A stretch of DNA of 32,367 nt. Origin: Paenibacillus contaminans (lineage in GTDB: Bacteria > Bacillota > Bacilli > Paenibacillales > NBRC-103111). The notes under the pieces are model-generated. The model did not search any database, was not told the origin of the DNA, and saw only the letters and a list, made by a program, of their open reading frames with translations. The stretch covers positions 1 to 32,367 of the forward strand of contig NZ_QMFB01000050.1 of NCBI RefSeq assembly GCF_003285015.1, read 5' to 3'. Made by a program: the position numbers and the translations under genes. Shown in pieces: positions 15,693-24,218 of the stretch. Each line of letters begins with the position of its first letter. Positions within the stretch are counted from its first letter, which is position 1.

Positions 15693-16778
15693 TCAGCCCT
15701 GCAGCTCGGACAGCGCAATTTTGCGCACCTTAAGCCGCGTCAGGCAAATGCCGTCCTCCGCCTCTCCCGCACAATAAGCAAGCAGCACGGCGTTTCCGGT
15801 AAAATGGATGGCGACGTAACAGCAGCCGTTGCCGTCCTCTTCCCGCTCGACCGCAAAGTGGCCGCTCCACGTACGTCCTTCGTCTTTGCTGACCGCTCCG
15901 ATCAGCGGCGTCCGGCCCCAGCTATGCTTCTCCAGCTTGCGCGTATTATAGGCCGGTATCGGATTCCATACGGCCAGCAGATCGCCGTTATGAGGATTGC
16001 GCTTCATGGACAGCGGCGAGCAAGGCGATGTGAAAGCCGACGGCATCGGCGCGCTCCACGATTCGCCTCCGTCATGCGAGAACGTCTCGTACTGGCAGCC
16101 GAGATCGGTGCGCGCCCAGCCCCAGAGCGTGTCGTCCGTAAGCTCGATCAAGCCCGGCTCCTGCATGTCGCTGCGCGAATTCGGCGAACCGATCGAAACG
16201 AAATTTCTCGCTTCGCGCCATGTTGCGCCGTCGTCGTCGGACAGGAAAAAAAACGTAACCGCTCGGCCGTCGAATTTTCCCCATTCGGTATCGCTCGTCT
16301 TCATCCGGTGATAACCCGCGGGGACGACCAGTCTGCCGGACGAAAGCCGGACTACTCTGTCGTTGTTCGTCACGTAATACCCCATTGCAGGCACGCAGCA
16401 TACAGGCTCGCCCCATGTCGCGCCGTCGTCGGACGAGCGCCGCACATGCAGCCGCATATCCTGCCAGCCGTAGCGCAGCAAATAAAACAGCCCGATATCC
16501 CCATTCCGCATCCGCAGCAGCGATACGCTCATAATATTGAGGGCGTCATGATCTTCCGGCTGCGCGATGACGGCGTCGTCCGTCCAAGAATCGCCTCCGT
16601 CGGAGGAGTAGCGCACCGCAATGCACGCTTTCGCAAAATCGTCCGCGGAATCGCCGGTAAAGCGGCTGTAAGCGAACATCAGCCTGCCGTCGTTCAAGTC
16701 GAGGAACGCCCCTTCGCTGTTTCTCGGATTTCCCGGTCCGGGACGCAAATCCAGTACGATCGTTCCTAATTGCTCCAT
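15693..16778 (-). CDS. sialidase-superfamily beta-propeller protein
   Basis: This 361-residue protein has at least five Asp-box repeats (S-x-D-x-G-x-T/S-W): SSDGGDSW, SSDDGATW, SDDDGATW, SHDGGESW and SKDEGRTW. They mark a six-bladed propeller of the sialidase/BNR superfamily. No signal peptide is present, so it acts in the cytoplasm. The N-terminal Arg-containing GPGNPRNSEGAFLDL could supply one of the substrate arginines, but the classic RIP motif is absent, so true sialidase activity is uncertain. It is last in the transporter operon, 55 bp behind a permease, which suggests it cleaves the imported glycan. GGAGTGGAGAG precedes the start. Confidence 0.82.
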   Translation of the reverse strand: MEQLGTIVLDLRPGPGNPRNSEGAFLDLNDGRLMFAYSRFTGDSADDFAKACIAVRYSSDGGDSWTDDAVIAQPEDHDALNIMSVSLLRMRNGDIGLFYLLRYGWQDMRLHVRRSSDDGATWGEPVCCVPAMGYYVTNNDRVVRLSSGRLVVPAGYHRMKTSDTEWGKFDGRAVTFFFLSDDDGATWREARNFVSIGSPNSRSDMQEPGLIELTDDTLWGWARTDLGCQYETFSHDGGESWSAPMPSAFTSPCSPLSMKRNPHNGDLLAVWNPIPAYNTRKLEKHSWGRTPLIGAVSKDEGRTWSGHFAVEREEDGNGCCYVAIHFTGNAVLLAYCAGEAEDGICLTRLKVRKIALSELQG

Positions 16779-16802
16779 TTACTCTCCACTCCCTCGTTAG
16801 AT

Positions 16803-16845
16803 TAGTCCTTGATCAATTTATCCCCAGATAAATTTAGCCCTTGAT
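16803..16845 (-). repeat. short duplication at the permease 3' end plus hairpin
   Basis: On the minus strand ATCAAGGGCTAA, which encodes the last codons and stop of the permease, recurs 31 bp downstream as ATCAAGGACTAA. AATTTATC (16815-16822) and GATAAATT (16827-16834) form a hairpin between them. Confidence 0.6.
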
Positions 16846-17736
16846 CGAGCCGGTCAGCACACCTTTCACAAAATGCTTCTGCAGAAACGGATATACGAAC
16901 AAAATCGGCAGCGTCGTCACCACGATCATCGCCCCGCGCAAGCTTTGCGCCGTCGGCTTATTGGCTACGCCGTTCAGCATCTCCGCATCGAGATCCTGGC
17001 TGGAGAATGACAGCACGATCCGCCTCAGCAGCACCTGCACCGGCATCAGATTCGAATCGTTGATGTAAATGGTGGCGTCGAACCAGGCATTCCAATGCCC
17101 GACGGCGTAAAATAACCCGATCGTCGCGAACGTGGGCAGACTGAGCGGAAAGACGACGCGCGTGAGAACGGTCAGCGGCTTCGCTCCGTCGATCGTCGCC
17201 GATTCGATCAAGCTTTCCGGAATTTGCGCGAAAAAGTTTTTCATGATCAGCAGGTTCCATGCGCTGATGAGTCCAGGCACGATCATGACCCAAAACGTAT
17301 CGGTCAAATGCAAAAACTTGAGCAGCAAATAAGTCGGAATCAAACCGCCGCCGAACAGCATCGTAATGAACACGACCGTAATGAACGCGTTTCGTCCCGG
17401 CATGTCTTTTCTGGATAAGCCGTATGCGAGCATCGACGTAAACAGCAGGTTGAGCGCCGTGCCGACGACAACCCTCAAGATCGTAATCCCATAGGCGTGA
17501 TACAGCATCGAGCCTTCCGACAGCAGCACCTTATAGGCGCTAAAATCGAGCTGCTCGGGGATCAGAATGAAATTTCCCCTCCGGATCAGCTCGTTTTCCC
17601 CGACGAACGACGTGGAGACGATCGCCGCAAAAGGAACGATGAATGCCAGCGACAACAGGACAAGGAACGCATAGTTGAACGCTTGAAATGCCGCTTCGCC
17701 GCCGCTTGGACGGATGCGGCCCGTTTTCGCCTTCAT
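16834..17736 (-). CDS. carbohydrate ABC transporter permease, LplC/YtcP type
   Basis: This is a 300-residue inner-membrane permease of the CUT1 class with about six membrane segments. The cytoplasmic EAA loop reads ESATIDGAKPLTVLTRVVFPLSLP, and the protein ends with the typical LQKHFVKGVLTGSIKG of LplC-type subunits. No ATPase gene is in the locus, so it should use a shared ATPase such as an MsmX homologue elsewhere, as B. subtilis LplABC-type systems do. Its ATG lies one base past the stop of the other permease, with AGGAGGGG upstream. Confidence 0.9.
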   Translation of the reverse strand: MKAKTGRIRPSGGEAAFQAFNYAFLVLLSLAFIVPFAAIVSTSFVGENELIRRGNFILIPEQLDFSAYKVLLSEGSMLYHAYGITILRVVVGTALNLLFTSMLAYGLSRKDMPGRNAFITVVFITMLFGGGLIPTYLLLKFLHLTDTFWVMIVPGLISAWNLLIMKNFFAQIPESLIESATIDGAKPLTVLTRVVFPLSLPTFATIGLFYAVGHWNAWFDATIYINDSNLMPVQVLLRRIVLSFSSQDLDAEMLNGVANKPTAQSLRGAMIVVTTLPILFVYPFLQKHFVKGVLTGSIKG

Positions 17737-17737
17737 G

Positions 17738-18655
17738 CTACCAGATCCCCTCCTGTCCGAATTTTTTGGCCAAATAATTCGTGCCTATGACAAGGACGAA
17801 CGCGATGACCGATTTGAACAAACCGACCGCGGAAGCGAACGAATAGTTGACCTCGACGAGTCCTTTTCTATATACGTACGTGTCGATAATATCGGCGACC
17901 TCGTATACCGGCGGTGAATAAAGCAGAAACACTTGCTCGAAGCCGGCGTCCATAATATGGCCTATCGATAAAATGAGCAGAATGATCGCGATATGGCTGA
18001 TTCCGGGGAGCGTAATATGCCATATTTGCTTGATGCGCCCCGCACCGTCGACTTTCGCCGCCTCGTACAGCTGCTGATCGACGCCGGCGATAGCCGCCAA
18101 ATAAATGATCGTGCTCCAGCCGACTTCCTTCCAGATGCCCGAAACGACAAGCACCGGGCGGAAATACGCCGAATCGGTCAAAAAAGGAATCGGCTCGACG
18201 CCGAGCTGCTGGAGCAGCCCTTTGATAAAGCCGTCATCCGCGCTCAGCAAAGCGGTCAGCAAGCCGGCGACGATGACCATCGACAAAAAATGGGGCAAAT
18301 ACGAGATCGTCTGCACGATCCGTTTAAAGCCTGCATGCCGAACCTCGTTGATGAGCAGAGCGAGCAAAATCGGCGCCGGAAAACCGAATATAATCCGATA
18401 AAAGCTGATCGTCAGCGTGTTCCCCATAATGTCCCAGAAGTAATAGGAAGCAGCGAAATCGCGAAAATGCTTCAGCCCAACCCAATCCGCCGTAAAAATA
18501 CCCTTCAAGCCGTCGAACGGCGCTACCTGCTTGAACGCAATGATGACGCCGTACATCGGACCGTAATGAAAAATAAGAAAATACAACATACCCGGAATGA
18601 CAAGCGCATAATGCAGCTTATGCTTCTGGATCAATCGCAACGTCTTTGCATTCAA
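17738..18655 (-). CDS. carbohydrate ABC transporter permease, LplB/YteP type
   Basis: This permease partners the LplC-type subunit. It begins with KHKLHYALVIPGMLYFLIFHYGPMYGV, the hallmark opening of LplB-type subunits, and has the EAA loop YEAAKVDGAGRIKQIWHITLPG. It ends EGIW. No ATG fits the start: the frame opens at a TTG at 18685 without a ribosome binding site, and a second TTG at 18655 lies 11 bp behind GGAG. I choose 18655 (305 residues), with moderate confidence in the exact codon. The binding-protein gene upstream is separated by a hairpin. Confidence 0.87.
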   Translation of the reverse strand: MNAKTLRLIQKHKLHYALVIPGMLYFLIFHYGPMYGVIIAFKQVAPFDGLKGIFTADWVGLKHFRDFAASYYFWDIMGNTLTISFYRIIFGFPAPILLALLINEVRHAGFKRIVQTISYLPHFLSMVIVAGLLTALLSADDGFIKGLLQQLGVEPIPFLTDSAYFRPVLVVSGIWKEVGWSTIIYLAAIAGVDQQLYEAAKVDGAGRIKQIWHITLPGISHIAIILLILSIGHIMDAGFEQVFLLYSPPVYEVADIIDTYVYRKGLVEVNYSFASAVGLFKSVIAFVLVIGTNYLAKKFGQEGIW

Positions 18656-18705
18656 TGGCTGACCATCTCCGTTTCCTCCCGTCAAGACCGGCCCGGCTTA
18701 AGCTT

Positions 18706-18737
18706 GGAGGAGCGCCGCCGGCCGAAGCGCTTCCTCC
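18706..18737 (-). other. intercistronic hairpin after the binding-protein gene
   Basis: GGAGGAGCGC (18706-18715) pairs with GCGCTTCCTCC (18727-18737) with one bulge and a GC-rich loop. There is no T-run. Such hairpins between a binding protein and its permeases often stabilise the upstream mRNA, so that the binding protein is made in excess. Confidence 0.55.
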
Positions 18738-18748
18738 GCTTACCGGCG

Positions 18749-20299
18749 TTATTTGCCTTTTACCCTGTTGTATTCCGCCGTATAGGCATCGATCCACTTG
18801 TCAAGCCCGGCCTTGGTAAGCTCTTCGACGAATTTGTCATACTCGCCGATCGGCCTTGCTCCGGTAATGAACTTGATCGTTTCCTGTTCGATCATGCGGG
18901 TAATGTCTCCGGATGTCGGCACTTTCTCGGTGATCGTCTTCGTATCGAACATAAATTCCGAATCGGCCAGGGCGGTCTTTTTCACCCGGTCCATTTTCGT
19001 AATGTAATTCCGGATAAAGTCGAATTGCGGAGTGAACGCAGGATCGTTTTTCTCGTATTGCACCGTATAGGCGAACGAAAGACCCGGTATCAAATCTCCC
19101 ATGTAGTCGGTATTCAAGCCTTCGATTATCTTTTTGTCCTTATCCGTATACTTCCAGTGTTTTCCTTCGATGCCGAAGAACAGCGTGAAATAATTGTTGA
19201 TATCCGATTGCACCCAGTCGATCAGCTTGACGGCCGCTTCCGGGTTTTTGGCGTTTTTGTTGATCATGATCCCGCTCGTGCTGACCCCGCCCAGCGTCGT
19301 CAAGTTGCCTGCCGGCCCTTTCAGCTCCGCGGCTACGCCGTACTTTGCTTCCGGGACGTTTTGCCTAAGCAGATGTTCGTTGGCGGTAATCGTCGTGTTC
19401 CATACGACGCCGGAGGCGACGCGATTTTGCTTCACAAGCTCGATCTGGCGGGTCCGGTTGGAGGAGAACGCCTCTTTGAAAATATAGCCTTTCTTGTACC
19501 AGTCGGCCATTTTGGCGACAAAGTCGCGATAGCCAGGGTGCAGCTGAGGCGGCTTCACTTTACCGTCCTTGTCGACCCACTTGCCGTAGCCTATATCCAT
19601 GAAGCCTGCGGCAAAGCCGTCGTTCAAGGAAGCGAGGTCGGTAAGAAGCGGAATCGTCTGGCCGGAGCCGGCCGGGTCTTGATCCTTGAACGCCTTCAGC
19701 ACCTGCTCGTATTCGTCGATCGTCTTCGGCATTTGCAGATTGAGCTTCTTCAGCCAGTCTTCGCGCAAAAGTACGCCGTTACCCGCAACCGGAGCACCGG
19801 TCGGAATCCCCCAAATTTTCCCGTCCGAAGTAGTCAGCGCATCCCAGGACGTCTTCCAATCGGCCGGCCACAACTTCCTAATGTTGCTTCCGTATTTATC
19901 GAGCAGATCGCCGATCGGCTGAACGGCTCCGTTCGACTGATGGGTCGCCATAGAGCCTGCGAAAATATCAAGCGGCTCGTTGGAACTGAGCAGCACGTTC
20001 AATTTGTCCGCTTCCGAGCCTTTAGGCGGAATGATCGGAACGATTTCGATGCCGATCTTGTCGATAACGTATTTTTTGACTTCCTCCAACGCTTCCGGTT
20101 TGCTGACCGTGTTGCTGCTGGCCAAATTGCCGAAGTTGGCGTATACGTATACTTTTTCGATTTTTTTGGCGGCGCCTTGATTCGTTCCGTTTCCGGACGC
20201 TTCCGGTTTCCCTTCTTCTTTGCCCGACGTGCATCCCGTTACGGCTCCCGCCAGCAGCACCGCTGCCGCTGCCGAAATTGTCATCTTTCTATTGAACAT
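18749..20299 (-). CDS. extracellular solute-binding lipoprotein, LplA/YtcQ type
   Basis: This 516-residue lipoprotein has a signal peptide (1-22) ending in the lipobox AVTGC, then a Gly/Asn/Glu linker. The family-1 binding fold contains LNVLLSSNEPLDIFAG and GKIWGIPTGAPVAGNGVLLREDWLKKL, followed by FKDQDPAGSGQTIPL. These are typical of long LplA-like proteins that capture oligosaccharides. The start at 20299 follows AAAGGGG at 8 bp; upstream ATGs at 20329 and 20419 lack sites. Permeases follow and the regulator precedes it on the same strand. A cre-like site lies 16 bp upstream of the start. Confidence 0.9.
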   Translation of the reverse strand: MFNRKMTISAAAAVLLAGAVTGCTSGKEEGKPEASGNGTNQGAAKKIEKVYVYANFGNLASSNTVSKPEALEEVKKYVIDKIGIEIVPIIPPKGSEADKLNVLLSSNEPLDIFAGSMATHQSNGAVQPIGDLLDKYGSNIRKLWPADWKTSWDALTTSDGKIWGIPTGAPVAGNGVLLREDWLKKLNLQMPKTIDEYEQVLKAFKDQDPAGSGQTIPLLTDLASLNDGFAAGFMDIGYGKWVDKDGKVKPPQLHPGYRDFVAKMADWYKKGYIFKEAFSSNRTRQIELVKQNRVASGVVWNTTITANEHLLRQNVPEAKYGVAAELKGPAGNLTTLGGVSTSGIMINKNAKNPEAAVKLIDWVQSDINNYFTLFFGIEGKHWKYTDKDKKIIEGLNTDYMGDLIPGLSFAYTVQYEKNDPAFTPQFDFIRNYITKMDRVKKTALADSEFMFDTKTITEKVPTSGDITRMIEQETIKFITGARPIGEYDKFVEELTKAGLDKWIDAYTAEYNRVKGK

Positions 20300-20314
20300 G
20301 CCCGCAGCCCCTTT

Positions 20315-20328
20315 CGTAATCGTTTTCA
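20315..20328 (-). promoter_or_regulatory. cre-like CcpA site before the binding-protein gene
   Basis: The minus strand reads TGAAAACGATTACG, which fits TGWAANCGNTNWCA at 13 of 14 positions. It lies between the regulator and the binding-protein gene, where CcpA could act as a roadblock. Confidence 0.5.
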
Positions 20329-20498
20329 TTTCTACCAGCAATGCGTTTCGCGACGACGCACAGTGCACTGTTATTGCCAGTTTAGGCCGCGGGGCTTCAT
20401 AAGGGAATGCCGCAGGCATGACCCGGACCCCTTAGCGATGACTTTTCGCATCATCGTGGTATGCATGTCATCGTTGCGGTATCCGCACAGCGGACGAT

Positions 20499-22847
20499 TT
20501 ATGCATTGCTTCGCGCCTTGCGGTACTCGCCCGGGGTCATGCCGACGCATTCGCGGAACAGCTTGATGAAATAGTCGCTTTTCAAATAGCCGACCCGTTC
20601 GCCGATTTCCTTGATTTTCAAATCCGTTTCGAGCAATAACTGCTTCCCTTTGTCCATTCGCGCCTTCGTCATGTAATCGGTAAACGATTGTCCGGTGCTT
20701 TCCTTGAAAATGCGGCTCAAATACGACGGATTGAGGCGGAGCCTGTCGGCGATTTGGACGAGCGAGAGCGGCTTGTCCAGCTCGCTGCGGATAATTTCGA
20801 CCGCCTGATCGACGTACCGGTTGTTTTTCTCCCGAAAAGCAGTGCCGAAACCCGAAGCCAGCGTCGCGACCAGTCTTCGCAGCCATTGCACCGCTTCTTG
20901 AAGATCGTCTTGATGAAGAAGCGCTTCGTATACGTTCGTTTTCTCGCCCGCAAACGCGGACAGGTCGATGTTCGTCCGGCCCGAGGTCGCGACCAGACTG
21001 CCAAGGAGGCGCATGAGCGCGTATTGAATTTGGCGGACGTGCACCCTTCCCTTCTCCCTGCTGATTTCCCTGACGATCTGATCGAGCAGCCGCAGCGCCT
21101 GATCCGTATCCCCGTTCACGATGTGCGTGTTCAGCGCCTCTTCTTTGTCGGACGGATAGTGGAGCGGCGTATTTCCCTCCAGCCTGACGTCCTCGATATA
21201 AATAACTTGGCCCGTGCCGACGATTCCGCGGTAACGCAGCGCTTCGTTCGCCTCCGCATACGCTCTGCCTAGTTCGCTTGCGTGAGCGCACGGCTTCCCG
21301 ATCCCGATCGAGCAGCCGAGCCCGAGCCGTTCCCCGATCGTGCGGATCAACAGATCCGCGCATGCGAACAGGTCCGATAACTCGTCGGGGCGGCCGTTGA
21401 CGATGACGACGAAGGTCCCGTCCGCAGCCTCGCATACGATACGTTTCCAGTCTGCCGGAAGGACGGATCCGATCGCATCAGTCAGACGCACCTTGTTCAG
21501 GCTTTCGCTTTCCGCGTCCGCCTGGCGGCTGTCAGCGCGTTCCGTCATGACGGCCATCAGCATCAGATGCTCCAATTCGATGTCGAAGCCGAGATAGTCG
21601 AGCCGTTCTTTCATATAATCGTTCCCGTATGCATGCTGGCGGAGCAGCGAGCGGACGAACGTTTCTTTATAGGCGGGCAAACTTTCCTTTAACCGGTGCC
21701 GCAAGCTAAAGCGGTCCTCGAACGCCTCCTCGAAGCTGGCGCGGATAACTTGCCATTCGCCAGTCGTTGCGCTTGCGTAGCGGTCGTCCGTGCTTTTGAT
21801 GAACTGCAGCATGCGGCGAATAGGCGCATATAAATGCCGTGCGAACAGCAGCGCCAGAAGACAAGCGGCTGCCGCCAGTACGCAGCTGTACAGCACGATC
21901 ATGTTTTTGGCCTTGGCGACGCTCCTGTACAATTCGCCGAGCGGCGAAGCAAAAACGAACGTCCAGCCGAGCCTGTCCGACTTGACCCACGTGACAAACA
22001 ACCGCTCCCCTTCCGCCTCCTCCTCGAAAAAGCTCGGCCCGCCGCCGTTTTCGTTTTGCCAGAACGGGCTGTTGCCGATCCGGACGGTCATCGGATTCGA
22101 GGAATCGTAAAGCATCGGCTTTCCGCCTGACGACAAGACGAAGAAAGGGCGGTTCGTCCCGCTCCCCGTTCTGCGCAAAAAGCTTTCGTAAATTTTGTCC
22201 GCATCCAGATTGATGACGAGCACGTTTCCTTGAATCGACGTTTTGTATACGAGCGGAATGACGTTCAATGACCCGCCTTCCGCCGTTTTGGCGATCCTCA
22301 TGTCAAGAATCATCGGCAGCGCCGGGTCGCCGGACGGGAACCGGTTCCAGCCTCCGTCATAGAAACGGTCGGGATCGTATTCCAGCAGATCGGACGTCAT
22401 GATCAGTTTTTTGGCGCTGTCGAAATAATAGACCGAATGGATGAATTCGTTCGACAGCTTCAATGCCCGCATGTTGTAAAGCGCCTGCTTTTTGCCGTTT
22501 AAATAGGATTCCAGTGCGGGCAAATCCTCTTCCTTCAGCTCCCCCGTCAGCATTTCATAATAGGCGCCGCGCGGAAACTGCTCGAATTGACGCATCGTCG
22601 CCCCATCCAGCGTCAGCTGGCGGAAGCTGTTCCCGATCTGATCGATCATCATTTCCATTGCATTGGCGGTCTGGTTCAAATAGTTGCCGTTCGCCTGACG
22701 CAGCTCCTGCTGGACGGTGGATTTGACGTTCTGATAGTACACGATGCCGGTTGCAAGCATAGGCAGCAGCGACAGGATCAGCGTAACGGCGATCACTTTG
22801 TAGTAAAAATGGCGTGTTTGTACGTTATGCAGCCATTTCATGCGCAT
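20499..22847 (-). CDS. membrane-bound AraC-family regulator, YesS-like
   Basis: This is a 782-residue one-component regulator. Membrane segments at about 14-37 and 310-332 enclose an extracellular sensor of some 270 residues, probably Cache-like (TFVFASPLGELYRS at its end). The cytoplasmic middle (about 440-600) has a degenerate GGDEF-like fold with GCSIGIGKPCAHASELGRAYAEANEALRYR. The last 100 residues form a double helix-turn-helix (LSLVQIADRLRLNPSYLSRI; LKIKEIGERVGYLKSDYFIK). No kinase motif is present. The start at 22847 follows GAGGTGA; the upstream extension would run through a cre site. It probably senses the glycan handled by the downstream transporter and activates that operon. Confidence 0.88.
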   Translation of the reverse strand: MRMKWLHNVQTRHFYYKVIAVTLILSLLPMLATGIVYYQNVKSTVQQELRQANGNYLNQTANAMEMMIDQIGNSFRQLTLDGATMRQFEQFPRGAYYEMLTGELKEEDLPALESYLNGKKQALYNMRALKLSNEFIHSVYYFDSAKKLIMTSDLLEYDPDRFYDGGWNRFPSGDPALPMILDMRIAKTAEGGSLNVIPLVYKTSIQGNVLVINLDADKIYESFLRRTGSGTNRPFFVLSSGGKPMLYDSSNPMTVRIGNSPFWQNENGGGPSFFEEEAEGERLFVTWVKSDRLGWTFVFASPLGELYRSVAKAKNMIVLYSCVLAAAACLLALLFARHLYAPIRRMLQFIKSTDDRYASATTGEWQVIRASFEEAFEDRFSLRHRLKESLPAYKETFVRSLLRQHAYGNDYMKERLDYLGFDIELEHLMLMAVMTERADSRQADAESESLNKVRLTDAIGSVLPADWKRIVCEAADGTFVVIVNGRPDELSDLFACADLLIRTIGERLGLGCSIGIGKPCAHASELGRAYAEANEALRYRGIVGTGQVIYIEDVRLEGNTPLHYPSDKEEALNTHIVNGDTDQALRLLDQIVREISREKGRVHVRQIQYALMRLLGSLVATSGRTNIDLSAFAGEKTNVYEALLHQDDLQEAVQWLRRLVATLASGFGTAFREKNNRYVDQAVEIIRSELDKPLSLVQIADRLRLNPSYLSRIFKESTGQSFTDYMTKARMDKGKQLLLETDLKIKEIGERVGYLKSDYFIKLFRECVGMTPGEYRKARSNA

Positions 22848-22870
22848 GGGCGTCACCTCATCCGTTGTTT

Positions 22871-22884
22871 TGTAAGCGATTACA
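22871..22884 (-). promoter_or_regulatory. cre site (CcpA) before the YesS-like regulator
   Basis: TGTAAGCGATTACA fits the catabolite-responsive consensus TGWAANCGNTNWCA at every position on both strands. It lies 24 bp upstream of the start codon, so carbon catabolite repression of the regulator, and through it the operon, is expected. Confidence 0.72.
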
Positions 22885-23047
22885 TAAGGGTTTGTGAAAT
22901 TTCTTTTTCTCTGGTTTTGACCGATCTGTATGATGGTATGACCAAAATAAACCGCTACTATAAGATAGCCCATCTGCGGAATGGAAGCAACCCGAAGATT
23001 CGGCGATTCCAAATCGAAGAAAAAAATATTATCCTTTGCGGCAGGAC

Positions 23048-23076
23048 TTGCACGACAGATTAGCGAACTTTATTAG
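23048..23076 (+). promoter_or_regulatory. possible promoter of the Crp/Fnr gene
   Basis: TTGCAC (23048-23053) is separated by 17 bp from TATTAG (23071-23076). Each hexamer matches the sigma-A consensus at most positions. The start codon lies about 40 bp downstream. Confidence 0.45.
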
Positions 23077-23117
23077 GAGAATAGCTCAAAAAATAACAAA
23101 GTATCGGGTTGATTCGA

Positions 23118-23801
23118 ATGGAAAGCCGCATTGCCGATTTGCTGAAAAGCATCCCTATTTTTGAAGACTTGTCCGACGAGGAGCTGGAAGCGATAGGTCC
23201 GCTCTTTACGGAGCGCAAGTGCAAGAAAGGGACGATTTTGTTTTTTGAAGGCGAACCCGGAGACGAATTTTTTATTATCAAGTCGGGTATGGTCAAAATT
23301 TATCGGCTTGACGAATTTCGGGAAATTATATTATCCATGTTCCGAGAAGGCGATTTCTTCGGCGATATGGCCTTGTTTCGCCAAGACATGAAACGGACGG
23401 CGACGGCTGAAGCGATGGAGGCGACGAGCCTTTACGTGCTTTCCCGCTCCGATTTTGCGAGCTTTACGGAGACTTGTCCGAAAATTTTGCTGGTGCTGCT
23501 CGAAACGCTGTCCGAACGTCTGCATAAAGCGAACGAACAAATCCTTAGCCTAACCTTCCTCGACGTGCGCACCCGCATATACAAAACGCTGCTCCGGCTG
23601 GCGGAAGAATATGGAACGCCGTATCAGAACCGCTCGGTCATCAACGTGAAGCTGACGCATCAGCAAGTAGCCGGCATGGTCGGTACCGTTCGCGAATCGG
23701 TGACGAAAGCGTTCCTGGAGCTTCAGGAGGAAGGCATCATTTCGGTGCAGAACAAATACATCATGGTCAAAGATATGCAGAAGCTTCGAGATAAAATATG
23801 A
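23118..23801 (+). CDS. Crp/Fnr-family transcription regulator
   Basis: This 227-residue regulator has an N-terminal cyclic-nucleotide-binding-type beta-roll (about 1-120: GTILFFEGEPGDEFFIIKSG, FREGDFFGDMALF), a dimer helix (about 120-150), and a winged helix-turn-helix (VKLTHQQVAGMVGTVRESVTKAFLELQEEG). The cysteines seen (CKKG and ETCPK) do not form an FNR-type iron-sulphur cluster pattern, so oxygen sensing by a cluster is unlikely. The ligand is unknown. The start is uncertain: I use ATG 23118, but a TTG at 23109 is also in frame and neither has a strong site. Its terminator appears to have been split by the insertion element. Confidence 0.85.
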   Translation: MESRIADLLKSIPIFEDLSDEELEAIGPLFTERKCKKGTILFFEGEPGDEFFIIKSGMVKIYRLDEFREIILSMFREGDFFGDMALFRQDMKRTATAEAMEATSLYVLSRSDFASFTETCPKILLVLLETLSERLHKANEQILSLTFLDVRTRIYKTLLRLAEEYGTPYQNRSVINVKLTHQQVAGMVGTVRESVTKAFLELQEEGIISVQNKYIMVKDMQKLRDKI

Positions 23802-23839
23802 CGGGCAGCCGTAACGCTTGCCGTTACGCAATTCCTGGA

Positions 23840-23923
23840 CAAGGATAAACGCCTACCGGCGTCTTTGACGCTGGCGTTTACCGAGATTTAGAGCCGCTTC
23901 CACGCTATACTTTCTGATAAATC
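23840..23923. repeat. GGATAAA-family dispersed repeat, copy 4
   Basis: AAGGATAAACG is followed by a CGGCGTC-TTT-GACGCTGG hairpin and TTACCGAGATTTAGAGCCGC. The hairpin section is nearly identical to the copy at 31846, and the last part to the copy at 15556. A second copy abuts it directly. Confidence 0.65.
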
Positions 23924-24007
23924 AAGGATAAACGGCTTTGCCGTCCTAACGCTTTCGAAGAAGAAAGCGACTTCGTAAGCGTAAGCTAAGGACAGACGCG
24001 TTTACCG
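23924..24007. repeat. GGATAAA-family dispersed repeat, copy 5
   Basis: AAGGATAAACGGCTTTGCCGTC opens with an ACGGC/GCCGT hairpin. A CTTTCGAAGAAGAAAG stem and a terminal GCGTTTACCG follow. It aligns with the copy at 2660 over its whole length. Confidence 0.65.
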
Positions 24008-24035
24008 ATGAAATATCGGGCCTAATGAACTTACT

Positions 24036-24060
24036 GAAATAAAAACCGCGGGCGCCGGCC
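24036..24060. terminator. left half of a split bidirectional terminator
   Basis: GAAATAAAAACCGCGGGC (24036-24053) is the exact complement of 25568-25585. Without the insertion element and one copy of the 10-bp target duplication, the two would form an 18-bp perfect stem around the loop GCCG, with A- and T-tracts for both directions. It lies past the Crp/Fnr gene. Confidence 0.8.
24051..24060. repeat. target-site duplication, left copy
   Basis: GGCGCCGGCC is repeated directly at 25561-25570, on the other side of the insertion element. The match can be read as 10-12 bp because the neighbouring bases also agree. Confidence 0.85.
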
Positions 24061-24102
24061 CAATGTCATTAAGTTAAGGCACGGGGCTTAAAATCAAGTA
24101 CA

Positions 24103-24139
24103 AGAGCAGGTTATCGAAAAGATAGCCCGCTCTTTTTTT
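24103..24139 (+). terminator. terminator inside the IS left end
   Basis: AGAGC..GG..TATC and GATA..CC..GCTCT form a stem around GAAAA, followed by T7. It should stop plus-strand transcripts coming from the Crp/Fnr side before they reach the transposase. Confidence 0.75.
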
Positions 24140-24218
24140 GTGCAAAAAAGTGAAAAAGACTTGACAAGTAGGTGGATATGTGTGGCGAAGCCCCTTGAAA
24201 AACGAGGAGGTTTTGCCA

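Noticed and set aside
17993..20566. Plus-strand open frame of 857 codons opposite the sugar transporter genes
   Set aside because: It spans the end of one and the whole of another well-supported minus-strand gene and has no family-like motifs or ribosome binding site.
23118..23801. Oxygen-sensing FNR with an iron-sulphur cluster
   Set aside because: The cysteine pattern needed to hold a cluster is not present.
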